Below, piece after piece: positions 17,004 through 25,712 of a DNA stretch of 64,000 nt (the first letter of the stretch is position 1; every line of letters begins with the position of its first letter). The position numbers and the translations under genes were made by a program. This DNA comes from JAEUPI01 sp963814435. GTDB lineage: Bacteria; Pseudomonadota; Gammaproteobacteria; Burkholderiales; Burkholderiaceae_C. Under the pieces are notes generated by a model, which was not told the DNA's origin, made no database searches, and was given only the letters and a program-made list of their open reading frames with translations. The DNA lies in assembly GCA_963814435.1 (NCBI GenBank), contig CAWFCV010000028.1, forward strand, positions 496,001 to 560,000, given 5' to 3'.

Positions 17004-17832
17004 ATGTTTGCCCAGAACCCGTTTGCCGCGTTGAACGGCACATTGCCCGCGAGTGCCATGCAGATCTATGTCGTGCTGATGGTGCTGGCGGTGATCGTCG
17101 GCACACTGCTCGACATGATCCACAAGGGCAGCGCGACGTACTTCTTCGCCAAGTCGCGCAAGACGCGCGGCCAGGGCAAGCCGGTGGACACGGCGTCGAT
17201 CGCGGTCAAGACCGTGATGGTGGACGTGCTCGCCTCGGGCGAATTCTGCAACCCGAAGCGTCGGCTTGCGCACCTGCTCACGATGTACGGCTTCATCATC
17301 TATCTCGTCACCACGGCGATCCTGGTGTTCGTCTACCCGACGGCGGCGACGCCGGCACCGGCCCTGGTGGCGCAGCTCTGGTGGCTCGGCGGACTGATGG
17401 TGCTCGTCGGCGGCTACTGGTTCTGGTTCTTCATCCGTGTCGACGTCGCAGCCGAGGGCGGCACGCCGTTGCGCGTGATGCGCGCCGATCTGTTCATCCT
17501 GTCGCTGCTCGCCAGCGTGACGTTCGGCCTCATCTGGGCCTGGCTGCAGGTGCAGGGCAGCGCGGCCGCCTGGGTCCTGTTCGCTCTGTACATCCTCGCG
17601 ACCACGGTGCTGTTCGGCGGGCGTGTACTGGTCCAAGTTCGCGCACATGTTCTTCAAGCCGGCGGCGGCCTTCGAGAAACGGGTTTCCGAGGCCAACGGC
17701 ACGAATGCGAACCTGCCCCTGCAGACCCGGGACGATCCTGCGCAACGGGAAAGGCACTCGATGGAGCTGCTGAAGAACGCCCCCATGGACATGGGGCTGG
17801 GCATCAAGCGCGAAGCGCCGCGCCACTATTGA
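17004..17832 (+). CDS. aprM: AprM, membrane anchor of APS reductase, frameshifted
   Basis: A membrane protein of about 275 residues, with helices near residues 15-38, 90-113, 120-145, 160-180 and 185-205. It ends in a soluble tail (KFAHMFFKPAAAFEKRV...). In betaproteobacterial and some gammaproteobacterial sulfur oxidisers AprM replaces QmoABC as the presumed quinone link for AprBA. The first frame breaks near 17620, where one G too many (GGCGGGCG) shifts the reading. With it removed, LFGG runs into VYWSKFAHMFF and the normal end at 17832. GAGGAGACC precedes the ATG. Confidence 0.88.
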
Positions 17833-17877
17833 GAGACAGCCCGCAGGTTTTAGCGGAACACAACAAGGAGCCAGTTC

Positions 17878-18357
17878 ATGCCTACCTTCGTCTACATGAC
17901 GCGCTGCGACGGATGCGGACATTGCGTCGACATCTGTCCCTCGGACATCATGCACATCGACAAGACCTACCGGCGCGCCTACAACATCGAGCCGAACATG
18001 TGCTGGGAGTGCTACTCCTGCGTGAAGGCCTGCCCGCAGCATGCGATCGATGTGCGCGGCTACGCCGACTTCGCCCCGCTGGGCCACAGCGTTCGCGTCG
18101 ACCGCGACGAACGCAAAGGCACGATCGCCTGGAGGATCAAGTTCCGCAACGGCACCGAAAAGAACTTCCTGTCACCCATCACCACCAAACCCTGGGGAGA
18201 GGCGATCCCCAAGCTCGCGGAGGTGCCCGGACCGAGCAAGGACATGCGCGACGGCGAGTTGCTCTACAACGAGCCGAAATACATCCGCCTGGATGACGGC
18301 GGCCTGCGCACGCTGGCGGCAGCAGGTCTCACGCTCAAGATGGGGGTCACCTACTAA
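17878..18357 (+). CDS. aprB: Adenylylsulfate reductase beta subunit
   Basis: The 159-residue ferredoxin-type subunit carries two [4Fe-4S] clusters (CDGCGHCVDICPSD near residue 10 and CWECYSCVKACPQHA near residue 42). Its C-terminal tail wraps around AprA (GELLYNEPKYIRLDDGG). It relays electrons between AprA and the membrane during oxidation of sulfite plus AMP to APS. AAGGAGCCAGTTC precedes the ATG. Its TAA overlaps the aprA ATG by one base, so the two subunits are translationally coupled. Confidence 0.95.
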   Translation: MPTFVYMTRCDGCGHCVDICPSDIMHIDKTYRRAYNIEPNMCWECYSCVKACPQHAIDVRGYADFAPLGHSVRVDRDERKGTIAWRIKFRNGTEKNFLSPITTKPWGEAIPKLAEVPGPSKDMRDGELLYNEPKYIRLDDGGLRTLAAAGLTLKMGVTY

Positions 18358-20225
18358 TGGCCTACGAAACGATCATCGAAGACGGCATCGATATTCTTGT
18401 CGTCGGGGCGGGCCTGGGCGGCACGGGTGCCGCCTGGGAGGCGCGATTCTGGGGCCAGAACAAAAAGATCGTCATCGCCGAGAAGGCGAACATCGATCGT
18501 TCGGGTGCGGTGGCCCAGGGTCTGTACGCGATCAACTGCTACATGGGCACGCGCTGGGGCGAGAACCAGCCCGAGGACCATGTGCGCTACGCGCGCATCG
18601 ACCTGATGGGCATGGTGCGCGAAGACCTGCTGTTCGACATGGCCCGTCACGTGGATTCCACGGTGCATCAGTTCGAGGAGTGGGGCCTGCCGATCATGAA
18701 GGACCCGAAGACCGGGCGCTATCTTCGTGAAGGCCGGTGGCAGATCATGATCCACGGCGAGTCCTACAAACCCATCGTGGCCGAGGCCGCCAAGAAGTCG
18801 GCGGACAAGGTCTTCAACCGCATCTGCGTCACCCACCTGCTGATGGACGACAGCAGGGAGAACCGGGTCGCCGGCGCTGTGGGCTTCAACGTGCGCACCG
18901 GCAACTACCACGTCTTCAAGTCCAAGACCGTGATCTGCGGCGCGGGCGGTGCCTCCAACATCTTCAAACCGCGCTCGGTGGGCGAAGGTTCCGGCCGCAC
19001 CTGGTATGCACCCTGGTCGTCCGCGTCTGCGTACGGCCTCATGATCGATGCCGGCGCCAAGATGACGCAGATGGAAAACCGCATCGTGCTGGCGCGTTTC
19101 AAGGACGGTTATGGCCCGGTCGGCGCCTACTTCCTGCACCTGAAGACCTATACCCAGAACGGTCTGGGCGAGGAGTACGAGTCCAAGTGGTTCCCCGAGC
19201 TGCAGAAGATGGTCGGCAAGGAGTACCTCGATCCGGAAGCGTCGCACCTGACGCATCGGCCGATCCCGACCTGCTTGCGCAACCACGCGTTGATCAGCGA
19301 AGTCAATGCCGGCCGCGGCCCGATCCATATGGTGACCATGCGCGCCTTCCAGGACCCTCATCTGGAAGAAGTCGGCTGGGAGAACTTCCTCGGCATGACC
19401 ATCGGCCAGGCAGTGCTGTGGGCTGCGACCGACGTGGATCCGAAGAACGAGAACCCCGAGCTGACCACGTCCGAGCCCTACGTGATGGGCTCGCACGCGA
19501 CCGGTTCGGGTGCCTGGTGCTCCGGCCCCGAGGACATCTCCCCGCCCGAGTATTTCTGGGGCTACAACCGCATGACGACGATCGAAGGCCTGTTCGGCGC
19601 CGGTGACGCGGTCGGCGGCACGCCACACGCCTTCTCGTCGGGGTCGTTCACCGAAGGCCGTCTCGCCGCCAAGGCGGCCTGCAAGTACATCGACGACGGC
19701 AAAGGTGAAGGCATCGTCGTTTCCGACGAGCAGATCAGGCGCCGCAAGCAGGAGATCTACAAGCCCCTGGAGCACTATCACGTCTACCGCAACGAGATCG
19801 TCGCGGGCGATGTCAACCCGCACTACATCAATCCCAAGCAGGGCCTGGACCGGCTGCAGAAGCTGATGGACGAGTATTGCGGCGGCGTGACCGTCGGCTA
19901 CATGACCAACGAGAAGCTGCTGAACATCGGTCTGAAGAAGCTCGCGATCATGGAGGAAGACCTCGAGAGCCTGGCCGCCAAGGACATCCACGAGCTGCTG
20001 CGGGCGTGGGAGCTGAAGCACCGCCATCGCGCCGCCGAGTGCGTCACGCAGCACACGCTGTTCCGCAAGGAGACCCGTTGGCCGGGCTACTACTACCGAG
20101 GCGACGCCCTGAAGGTGGACGACGCGAACTGGCACGTGCTGACGGTCTCACGGCGCGACCCGAAGAGCGGCCAATACACCATGGAGAAGGCGCCTTGTTA
20201 TCACCTGGTCGGGGATGAGAAATAG
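18357..20225 (+). CDS. aprA: Adenylylsulfate reductase alpha subunit
   Basis: The 622-residue FAD flavoprotein is the catalytic subunit. It has the N-terminal dinucleotide fold (ILVVGAGLGGTGAAWEAR), RSGAVAQGLYAINCY near the substrate pocket and the conserved GGTPHAFSSGSFTEGRLAAKAA segment. The C-terminal helical domain includes RWPGYYYRGDA. The frame is intact over the full family length. With Sat this makes the indirect route from sulfite to sulfate, conserving energy as ATP. The same genome region also holds soeABC, the direct route. Confidence 0.96.
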   Translation: MAYETIIEDGIDILVVGAGLGGTGAAWEARFWGQNKKIVIAEKANIDRSGAVAQGLYAINCYMGTRWGENQPEDHVRYARIDLMGMVREDLLFDMARHVDSTVHQFEEWGLPIMKDPKTGRYLREGRWQIMIHGESYKPIVAEAAKKSADKVFNRICVTHLLMDDSRENRVAGAVGFNVRTGNYHVFKSKTVICGAGGASNIFKPRSVGEGSGRTWYAPWSSASAYGLMIDAGAKMTQMENRIVLARFKDGYGPVGAYFLHLKTYTQNGLGEEYESKWFPELQKMVGKEYLDPEASHLTHRPIPTCLRNHALISEVNAGRGPIHMVTMRAFQDPHLEEVGWENFLGMTIGQAVLWAATDVDPKNENPELTTSEPYVMGSHATGSGAWCSGPEDISPPEYFWGYNRMTTIEGLFGAGDAVGGTPHAFSSGSFTEGRLAAKAACKYIDDGKGEGIVVSDEQIRRRKQEIYKPLEHYHVYRNEIVAGDVNPHYINPKQGLDRLQKLMDEYCGGVTVGYMTNEKLLNIGLKKLAIMEEDLESLAAKDIHELLRAWELKHRHRAAECVTQHTLFRKETRWPGYYYRGDALKVDDANWHVLTVSRRDPKSGQYTMEKAPCYHLVGDEK

Positions 20226-20246
20226 CTCTGATCCCCGGGCCCGCGC

Positions 20247-20597
20247 GTGAACATCGTTGAGAAGACCGATGACGAGATCCTGGCCCTGGCCAGGCCCCTG
20301 TGGCGCGACCTCGTCAAGTATTCGAACGAAGGCAAGTACGGAGAATTCGCCAGGAACTTCTCCAGTTCCCTGGCCCGAGCCATCGATCAGGTGGTTGCGG
20401 GCCATCAGTTTGCGAACAGCGAGCTGGCGCGCAATCTGTCTGAAGACGTTGATTCGCTGGGCATCATCCGCCGCGGCGAGCATGTGACGGTTCTCTACCG
20501 GCAGCGCAGCACCAAGAAGCCGGGCGAGTGGCTCGGCAGACTGGTCCTCGGCTACGAGGATGGAAAGGTCAGGATCTTCGGTGCATCGATCTTCTGA
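20247..20597 (+). CDS. Conserved-looking hypothetical protein downstream of aprA
   Basis: A 116-residue soluble protein, starting at a GTG 21 bases after aprA without a clear ribosome-binding site. The sequence has protein-like character: a charged N-terminal helix (KTDDEILALARPLWRDLVKY), then FSSSLARAIDQVVAG, then beta-rich EHVTVLYRQRSTKKPGEW. The strand-turn-strand end (GRLVLGYEDGKVRIFGA) is reminiscent of NTF2/SnoaL-like small folds. No family is recognised with confidence. The next gene starts inside its last codons, so the two are likely made together, as part of the apr transcript. Confidence 0.6.
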   Translation: MNIVEKTDDEILALARPLWRDLVKYSNEGKYGEFARNFSSSLARAIDQVVAGHQFANSELARNLSEDVDSLGIIRRGEHVTVLYRQRSTKKPGEWLGRLVLGYEDGKVRIFGASIF

Positions 20598-21135
20598 ACA
20601 TCTCGTCAGAGACGGCAAGTTCGTCGAACTGACCTACAAGGTGACCGACAGGAAGTCGGGGCATGTCCTCACCCGGGTCGAGTTCCCGTTGGGCTATGTT
20701 CACGGACACAATGAAATCCTGGCCCCTTCGGTCCATAAGGAGCTTGAAGGCAAGTCTGCCGGCGACGTGATCGAAGTGCCGATCGATGGCAATCAGATCT
20801 TCGGCCCCAGAGACGAGTCGCTGGTTTTTTCCGATTCCCTCGAGAACGTCCCGGAGGAGTACCGGCAAGTCGGCACCTCCATCCTGATGGAGAACGACAA
20901 AGGCCAGACCCGCAGCTTTCTCGTGACGCATCTGGACGACGAGACACTGACGGTCGATGGCAACAACCCGCTTTGCGGCAGAGAGGTCGTCTTCACGCTT
21001 CAGATACTGACCGTGCGCGACGCTACTGAAGCAGAGACCAAAGCGGGCGGGGCGATCCATGCGGGCGCCGATGTCGACCCGACTCACTTGAGACCTGTTT
21101 GCGCGGCATTCCTCACTTCACGGCAACAAAGGTGA
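20581..21135 (+). CDS. FKBP-type peptidyl-prolyl isomerase, SlyD-like
   Basis: A 184-residue protein from a GTG at 20581 (AGGATC six bases before); an in-frame ATG at 20560 is the alternative. The FKBP split by an insert-in-flap domain is visible: FVELTYKVTDRKSGHVL, PLGYVHGHNEILAPSVHKELEGKSAGD, then VDGNNPLCGREVVFTLQIL. In SlyD-type proteins the last motif reads VDGNHPLAG. The cytoplasmic proline isomerase/chaperone sits in the apr transcript, which suggests help in folding or cofactor loading of AprA/AprB; this is inference from position. The C-terminal tail after residue 160 looks unstructured. Confidence 0.8.
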   Translation: MHRSSEHLVRDGKFVELTYKVTDRKSGHVLTRVEFPLGYVHGHNEILAPSVHKELEGKSAGDVIEVPIDGNQIFGPRDESLVFSDSLENVPEEYRQVGTSILMENDKGQTRSFLVTHLDDETLTVDGNNPLCGREVVFTLQILTVRDATEAETKAGGAIHAGADVDPTHLRPVCAAFLTSRQQR

Positions 21136-21138
21136 CTT

Positions 21139-21300
21139 ATGAGCGAGCAGAAGCAGCCCCCCACCAAGGTTCCTGACGGCAAATCGCGTTTCCTGACAAC
21201 GCGTCAGATGCCGCCAAACGATAAGGGCTTCGTCGGTTACGAAACCGTCTGGGTACCGTTCCAGAAGGAAGCCGAATACAAAACGCCGAAGAAGCCGTAG
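21139..21300 (+). CDS. Small hypothetical protein (53 aa)
   Basis: An ATG four bases after the FKBP stop opens 53 codons to a TAG. The peptide is charged at the start (MSEQKQPPTKVPDGKSRF) and then has a compact, conserved-looking core (QMPPNDKGFVGYETVWVPFQ) with a lysine-rich tail. An AAAGGTG sequence precedes the start. It follows the FKBP gene so closely that co-translation is likely. No family is recognised. It has no cysteine, signal peptide or membrane segment. Confidence 0.5.
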   Translation: MSEQKQPPTKVPDGKSRFLTTRQMPPNDKGFVGYETVWVPFQKEAEYKTPKKP

Positions 21301-21371
21301 GCGTCATGCCGGGACATGGATGAGCAGGTTCGCGGGATGGTCGCGGCAGACGCGGCCCTGCACCCGGACGC

Positions 21372-21399
21372 CGGAATATGTATATGAGGCGATATTCCG
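21372..21399. promoter_or_regulatory. Inverted repeat, candidate operator upstream of the rhodanese gene
   Basis: CGGAATAT and ATATTCCG form a perfect 8-bp inverted repeat separated by 12 bases, in a small AT-rich island within very GC-rich DNA, about 50 bases before the rhodanese start. The spacing of half-sites fits a dimeric regulator better than a terminator, since no T-run follows. Confidence 0.45.
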
Positions 21400-21446
21400 A
21401 CCCGGCCGGCCGCTGAAGGCGACAATCCCATCTCACGGAGCGCGCC

Positions 21447-21836
21447 ATGGACCACCTGCACCCCAAGCAAGCCCACGAAATCCTGCAGCAGAGCCCGAAC
21501 ACGCTGCTGATCGATTGCCGCACCGAAGTGGAGTTCTTCTACGTCGGGCACCCGGTCGATGCCATCAACATCGAGTGGAACTCGGCGCCCGATTTCGAGG
21601 TGAACCCGCATTTTGCGGACGAGGCGCTGCGCATGGCCGGCCGCAAGGACCGGCCGATCATCCTGATCTGTCGCAGCGGCAAACGCTCGGTCGATGCCGG
21701 GCTCGAGCTGGAGAAGCACGGCTTCACCAACGTCAGCAACGTGCTCGAAGGCTTCGAGGGCGAGCTCGACGCCGAGCACCACCGCGGCAACCTCGGCGGT
21801 TGGCGCAAACACGGGCTGCCCTGGCGGCAGGTGTGA
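21447..21836 (+). CDS. Rhodanese-domain sulfurtransferase
   Basis: A single rhodanese domain of 129 residues. The active-site loop is ILICRSGKRS with the persulfide-carrying Cys near residue 75, preceded by LLIDCRTEVEFFYVGHP. There is no signal peptide, so it acts in the cytoplasm. In this setting it probably moves sulfane sulfur toward TusA/DsrE-type carriers for the rDsr pathway. The variant loop (CRSGKR) and the extended acidic ending (GFEGELDAEHHRGN) are like the small rhodaneses near sulfur-oxidation genes. Confidence 0.88.
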   Translation: MDHLHPKQAHEILQQSPNTLLIDCRTEVEFFYVGHPVDAINIEWNSAPDFEVNPHFADEALRMAGRKDRPIILICRSGKRSVDAGLELEKHGFTNVSNVLEGFEGELDAEHHRGNLGGWRKHGLPWRQV

Positions 21837-21914
21837 GCCCGCTGCGCCGGGCCTTCGGTGTGCCATCTCAGTAGTCCGTGTCGGAAATCGCCACTCTCGA
21901 CGGATGAATCCACG

Positions 21915-22002
21915 GCAACCAAGCGGACACCGTGGAACCGGCTTCGCTGGGCCACGGGTGTCGCCCCCTGGGGGAGGCGCCGAAGGCGCTTCGGGGGGAT
22001 TC
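21915..22002 (-). repeat. Intergenic GC-rich repeat, copy 4 (minus orientation)
   Basis: Read on the minus strand this copy runs CCCCCCGAAGCGCCTTCGG ... CCCCCAGGGGG ... GGTTCCACGGTGTCCGCTTGG. It matches closely, at both ends, the copy after soeB at 26448-26545. It lies at the 3' side of the DsrE-like gene. Confidence 0.7.
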
Positions 22003-22005
22003 CTT

Positions 22006-22440
22006 TCAGGGCCTGATGTACGCGTAGCCTTCCTGCTGGCGTTTCATGAGCTGCACGACACCGGCCTCGACAAAGCCGATCTTCGGCAGCATGTCGTCGC
22101 GCGCGAGCTTCTGGTTCTTCATCGTGTTCTCGCAGGCGACCACCGACACGCCGCTGCCCAGCGCCTCGGCGATCCGGGGCCCGACGATCGAGTCCATCTT
22201 GAGCATGCCGATGCCGGGGCCGTAGGCGACGATCTCGATGGCCACCTTGTCCTGGCCGAGGTCCTGCTGAACGTTGCGGGCGTTGTTCAGCGCCAGATTC
22301 CATTTCGCCGGGTCGGCGTCGCTGACCTGGAACACCACCTTGTGCGCCTTGTCGCCGCCCGCCTGCGCGTTCACGCCGCCGAGCGGCGCAAGCGCCAGTG
22401 CCAGAAGGGCGGCCGATACGGCCCTGCGTTGCAGCGTCAT
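22006..22440 (-). CDS. Periplasmic DsrE-family protein
   Basis: The 144-residue product has a signal peptide (ALLALALAPLGGVNAQA) followed by a DsrE/F-like alpha/beta domain (KVVFQVSDADPAKWNLALNNA, EIVAYGPGIGMLKM, GVSVVACENTMKNQKL). The single cysteine in VVACENT corresponds to the usual position of the sulfur-binding cysteine of the family. Exported DsrE-like proteins are common near sulfide- and thiosulfate-oxidising enzymes and may bind sulfur in the periplasm. It stands alone on the minus strand. Confidence 0.82.
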   Translation of the reverse strand: MTLQRRAVSAALLALALAPLGGVNAQAGGDKAHKVVFQVSDADPAKWNLALNNARNVQQDLGQDKVAIEIVAYGPGIGMLKMDSIVGPRIAEALGSGVSVVACENTMKNQKLARDDMLPKIGFVEAGVVQLMKRQQEGYAYIRP

Positions 22441-22696
22441 CTGGATCTCCAGTGAGGTTCATCGAGCGGGCGACGGGCCGCGCCCATCGGAGTGACGACC
22501 GGGCCGCCTCGCCGATGTGCGCCGCCAACCGGGCAGGTCATCCCGTCGCCGCCGATTGGCGCTCCATTTCGGCGCGGCCGCCATTACCCGCATGGGTAGT
22601 GGCAGCCTGCCCGAACCGGCTATGGACGCGGCCGACGGGCGCCGCGCCTAATCCGCGTGCCGCGACAAGATGGGGCACGGTATGCCCTGGGCGTGA

Positions 22697-25633
22697 ATGC
22701 GCCCGTCGCGACGAAACGCCACGATGCCCAGCCAGCCATTGCACGACCCGATCGCCGACCCGCATCCCGATGCGGCGCGCGAGACGCGCAACACCACCTG
22801 CTACATGTGCGCGTGCCGTTGCGGCATCCGCGTGCACCTGCGCGACGGCCAGGTCCGCTACATCGACGGCAACCCCGAGCACCCGATCAACCAGGGCGTC
22901 ATCTGTGCCAAGGGCTCCTCGGGGATCATGAAGCAGTACTCGCCGGCCCGCCTGCTCAGGCCGCTCAGGCGCAAGGCCGGCGCCGAGCGCGGCGCCGGTG
23001 AGTTCGAAGAGATCGAATGGGAAGAGGCGTTCGCCACGCTCACCGAGCGGCTTGCCCGAATCCGCAGCACCGACCCGAAGCAGTTCGCGCTCTTCACCGG
23101 GCGCGACCAGATGCAGGCGCTGACCGGCCTGTTCGCGCGCCAGTTCGGCACGCCCAACTACGCCGCACACGGCGGCTTCTGCTCGGTGAACATGGCCGCC
23201 GGCATGATCTACACGATCGGCGGCTCGTTCTGGGAGTTCGGCGGCCCCGACCTCGACCGCGCCAAGCTGTTCGTGATGATCGGCACCGCCGAGGATCATC
23301 ACTCCAACCCGATGAAGATCGCGCTGGCCAAGTTCAAGCGCGACGGCGGCCGCTTCGTGTCGATCAACCCGGTGCGCACCGGCTACTCGGCGATCGCCGA
23401 CGAGTGGGTGCCGATCCGGCCCGGCACCGACGGCGCGTTCCTGCTCGCGGTGATTCACGAGATCCTCAGCAAGGGGCTGTACGACCGCGACTTTGTCGTG
23501 AAGTACACCAACGGCGGCGAACTCGTGAATCTGGACGCCGCGCACGACGAATTCGGCATGTTCGTGCGCACCGAGGTGCCGCAGGAGGAGGCTTGCTACG
23601 ACCCGCAGAACAAGCTGTGGTGGGACCGGCATACGAACAAGGCGGTGCTCAGCCACCAGAACGGTGCCGACCCGTTCCTGCTCGGCGACTTCAAGCTCGC
23701 CGACGGCACGCCGGTGAAGCCGGCGTTCCAGCTGCTGCTGGAGCGCGTCAAGGACTACACGCCCGAGTGGGCGGCACAGATCACCGGCATCCCGGCCGAG
23801 ACGATCCGACGCCTGGCGCACGAGATGGGCGTCACCGCGCGCGACCAGCGCATCGAGCTGCCGATCGCCTGGACCGACGCCTGGGGCAACGAGCACGACA
23901 CCGTCACCGGCAACCCGGTGGCGTTCCACGCGATGCGAGGTCTCGCTGCGCACTCCAACGGCTTCCAGACGATCCGCGCGCTCGCCATCCTGATGTCGCT
24001 GCTGGGCACGATCGACCGGCCCGGCGGCTTCCGCCACAAGGCGCCGTTCCCACGACCGATCCCGCCGTGCGCGCGCACGCCCAACGATCAGCGCGCGGTC
24101 AAGCCCGGCCAGCCGTTGGACGGCATGCCGCTCGGCTGGCCATCCGACCCCGACGACCTGTTCGTCAACGACGACGGCTCGCCGGTGCGCATCGACAAGG
24201 CGTTCTCGTGGGAGTACCCACTGTCGGTGCACGGGCTGATGCACAACGTGATCACCAACGCCTGGCGCGGCGACCCTTACCCGCTCGACACGCTGCTGAT
24301 CTTCATGGCCAACATGTCGTGGAACTCCACGATGAACACGGTCGAAGTGCGCAAGATGCTGGGCGACCGCGACGAGCAGGGCGAGTACAAGATCCCGTTC
24401 CTGGTCGTGGCCGATGCCTTTCACTCCGAGATGACGGCGTTTGCCGATCTCGTGCTGCCCGACACCACCTACCTCGAGCGGCACGACGTGATGTCGATGC
24501 TCGACCGGCCGATCTCGGAGTTCGATGGCCCGGTGGATGCGGTGCGCATCCCGGTGCTGCCGCCGTCGGGCGATTGCAAGCCGTTCCAGGAGGTGCTGAT
24601 CGAACTCGGCTCGCGCCTGAAGCTGCCGACCTTCGTCACCAAGGACGGGCGGCGCAAGTACCGCGACTACCCCGACTTCATCGTCAACTGGGAGACTGAA
24701 CCGGGCTCGGGCATCGGCTTCCTGGCCGGCTGGCGCGGCAAGGGCGGCGAGAAGTTCCTGATCGGCGAGCCCAACCCGCGGCAGTGGGAGATGTACGAAC
24801 AGCACAACTGCGTGTACCACTACCAGTTGCCGCGCAGCTTCCAGTACATGCGCAACTGGAACCAGGGCTACCTCGAATGGTCGCGCGCCAACCGCATCAC
24901 GCGCTACGCCGAGCCGATCCTGATCCACCTGTACTCCGAGGTGCTGCAGCGCTTCCGCAGCGCGGCGCAAGGCAAGGGGCTGACGCGCAAGCCGCCCGAG
25001 CGCCTGAAGGCACGCATCGCCACTTACTTCGATCCGCTGCCGTTCTACTACGAGCCGCTGGAGTCGCACGTCACCGACAAGCACAAGTACCCGCTGGCGG
25101 CGGTGACGCAGCGGCCGATGGCGATGTACCACTCGTGGGACTCGCAGAACGCGTGGCTGCGCCAGATCCACACGCACAACACGCTGTTCATCAACACGCA
25201 GACGGCGCGGGCGGCAGGCGTCGCCGATGGCGACTGGATCTGGGTCGAGTCGCCGTGGGGCCGGGTGCGCTGCCAGGCGAGCCACTCCGAGGCCGTCGAG
25301 CCCGGCACGGTGTGGACCTGGAACGCCATCGGCAAGGCCTCGGGTGCATGGAATCTGAGCCCCGACGCCAACGAGTCGGGCCGCGGCTTCCTGCTCAACC
25401 ACCTGATCACGGACGAGCTGCCGGCCGACCATGGCAGCGCCACGGTTTCGAACTCCGACCCGATCACCGGCCAGGCGGGCTGGTACGACGTGCGCGTGCG
25501 GGTGCTGCGCGACGACGATCAGACGAGCGCGCAGAGCCAGCCGCGGTTCGAGCCGATGACACGCTACCCCGGGATGGCGGAGCGGCCCGCTCTGCTGGCC
25601 GGGCTGCTGCGCACGCTGCGGGGCAAGACATGA
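22697..25633 (+). CDS. soeA: SoeA, sulfite:quinone oxidoreductase molybdopterin subunit
   Basis: A 978-residue molybdopterin oxidoreductase of the complex iron-sulfur (DMSO reductase) family. A [4Fe-4S] motif lies at the N-terminus (CYMCACRCGIRVHL...VICAKG). The Mo-bis-MGD body includes FVMIGTAEDHHSNP and LVLPDTTYLERHDV, and the C-terminal cofactor domain includes IHTHNTLFINTQTA. There is no Tat signal, so the enzyme is cytoplasmic, as known for SoeABC, which oxidises sulfite directly to sulfate. The start is uncertain between 22697 and 22724, neither with a clear ribosome-binding site. soeB and soeC follow. Confidence 0.9.
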   Translation: MRPSRRNATMPSQPLHDPIADPHPDAARETRNTTCYMCACRCGIRVHLRDGQVRYIDGNPEHPINQGVICAKGSSGIMKQYSPARLLRPLRRKAGAERGAGEFEEIEWEEAFATLTERLARIRSTDPKQFALFTGRDQMQALTGLFARQFGTPNYAAHGGFCSVNMAAGMIYTIGGSFWEFGGPDLDRAKLFVMIGTAEDHHSNPMKIALAKFKRDGGRFVSINPVRTGYSAIADEWVPIRPGTDGAFLLAVIHEILSKGLYDRDFVVKYTNGGELVNLDAAHDEFGMFVRTEVPQEEACYDPQNKLWWDRHTNKAVLSHQNGADPFLLGDFKLADGTPVKPAFQLLLERVKDYTPEWAAQITGIPAETIRRLAHEMGVTARDQRIELPIAWTDAWGNEHDTVTGNPVAFHAMRGLAAHSNGFQTIRALAILMSLLGTIDRPGGFRHKAPFPRPIPPCARTPNDQRAVKPGQPLDGMPLGWPSDPDDLFVNDDGSPVRIDKAFSWEYPLSVHGLMHNVITNAWRGDPYPLDTLLIFMANMSWNSTMNTVEVRKMLGDRDEQGEYKIPFLVVADAFHSEMTAFADLVLPDTTYLERHDVMSMLDRPISEFDGPVDAVRIPVLPPSGDCKPFQEVLIELGSRLKLPTFVTKDGRRKYRDYPDFIVNWETEPGSGIGFLAGWRGKGGEKFLIGEPNPRQWEMYEQHNCVYHYQLPRSFQYMRNWNQGYLEWSRANRITRYAEPILIHLYSEVLQRFRSAAQGKGLTRKPPERLKARIATYFDPLPFYYEPLESHVTDKHKYPLAAVTQRPMAMYHSWDSQNAWLRQIHTHNTLFINTQTARAAGVADGDWIWVESPWGRVRCQASHSEAVEPGTVWTWNAIGKASGAWNLSPDANESGRGFLLNHLITDELPADHGSATVSNSDPITGQAGWYDVRVRVLRDDDQTSAQSQPRFEPMTRYPGMAERPALLAGLLRTLRGKT

Positions 25634-25712
25634 GCCGCCCCCACGCTCACCTTCGTTCGCTGCCCCCCGAGGGGGCGCAGGCCCCCCTTGGGGCGGCCCG
25701 GCGGGAGGCCCG
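25634..25712 (+). repeat. Intergenic GC-rich repeat, copy 5
   Basis: Between soeA and soeB: CCCCCACGCTCACCTTCGTTCG, then CCCCCCGAGGGGGCGCAGG and a GGGGCGGCCCGGCGGGAGG tail that serves as the soeB ribosome-binding site. It is nearly identical to the copy between isp2 and hynL. Confidence 0.7.

Noticed and set aside
18354..20135. Roughly 590-codon minus-strand frame over aprA
   Set aside because: It is the antisense of a strongly conserved gene, with shadow-type composition.
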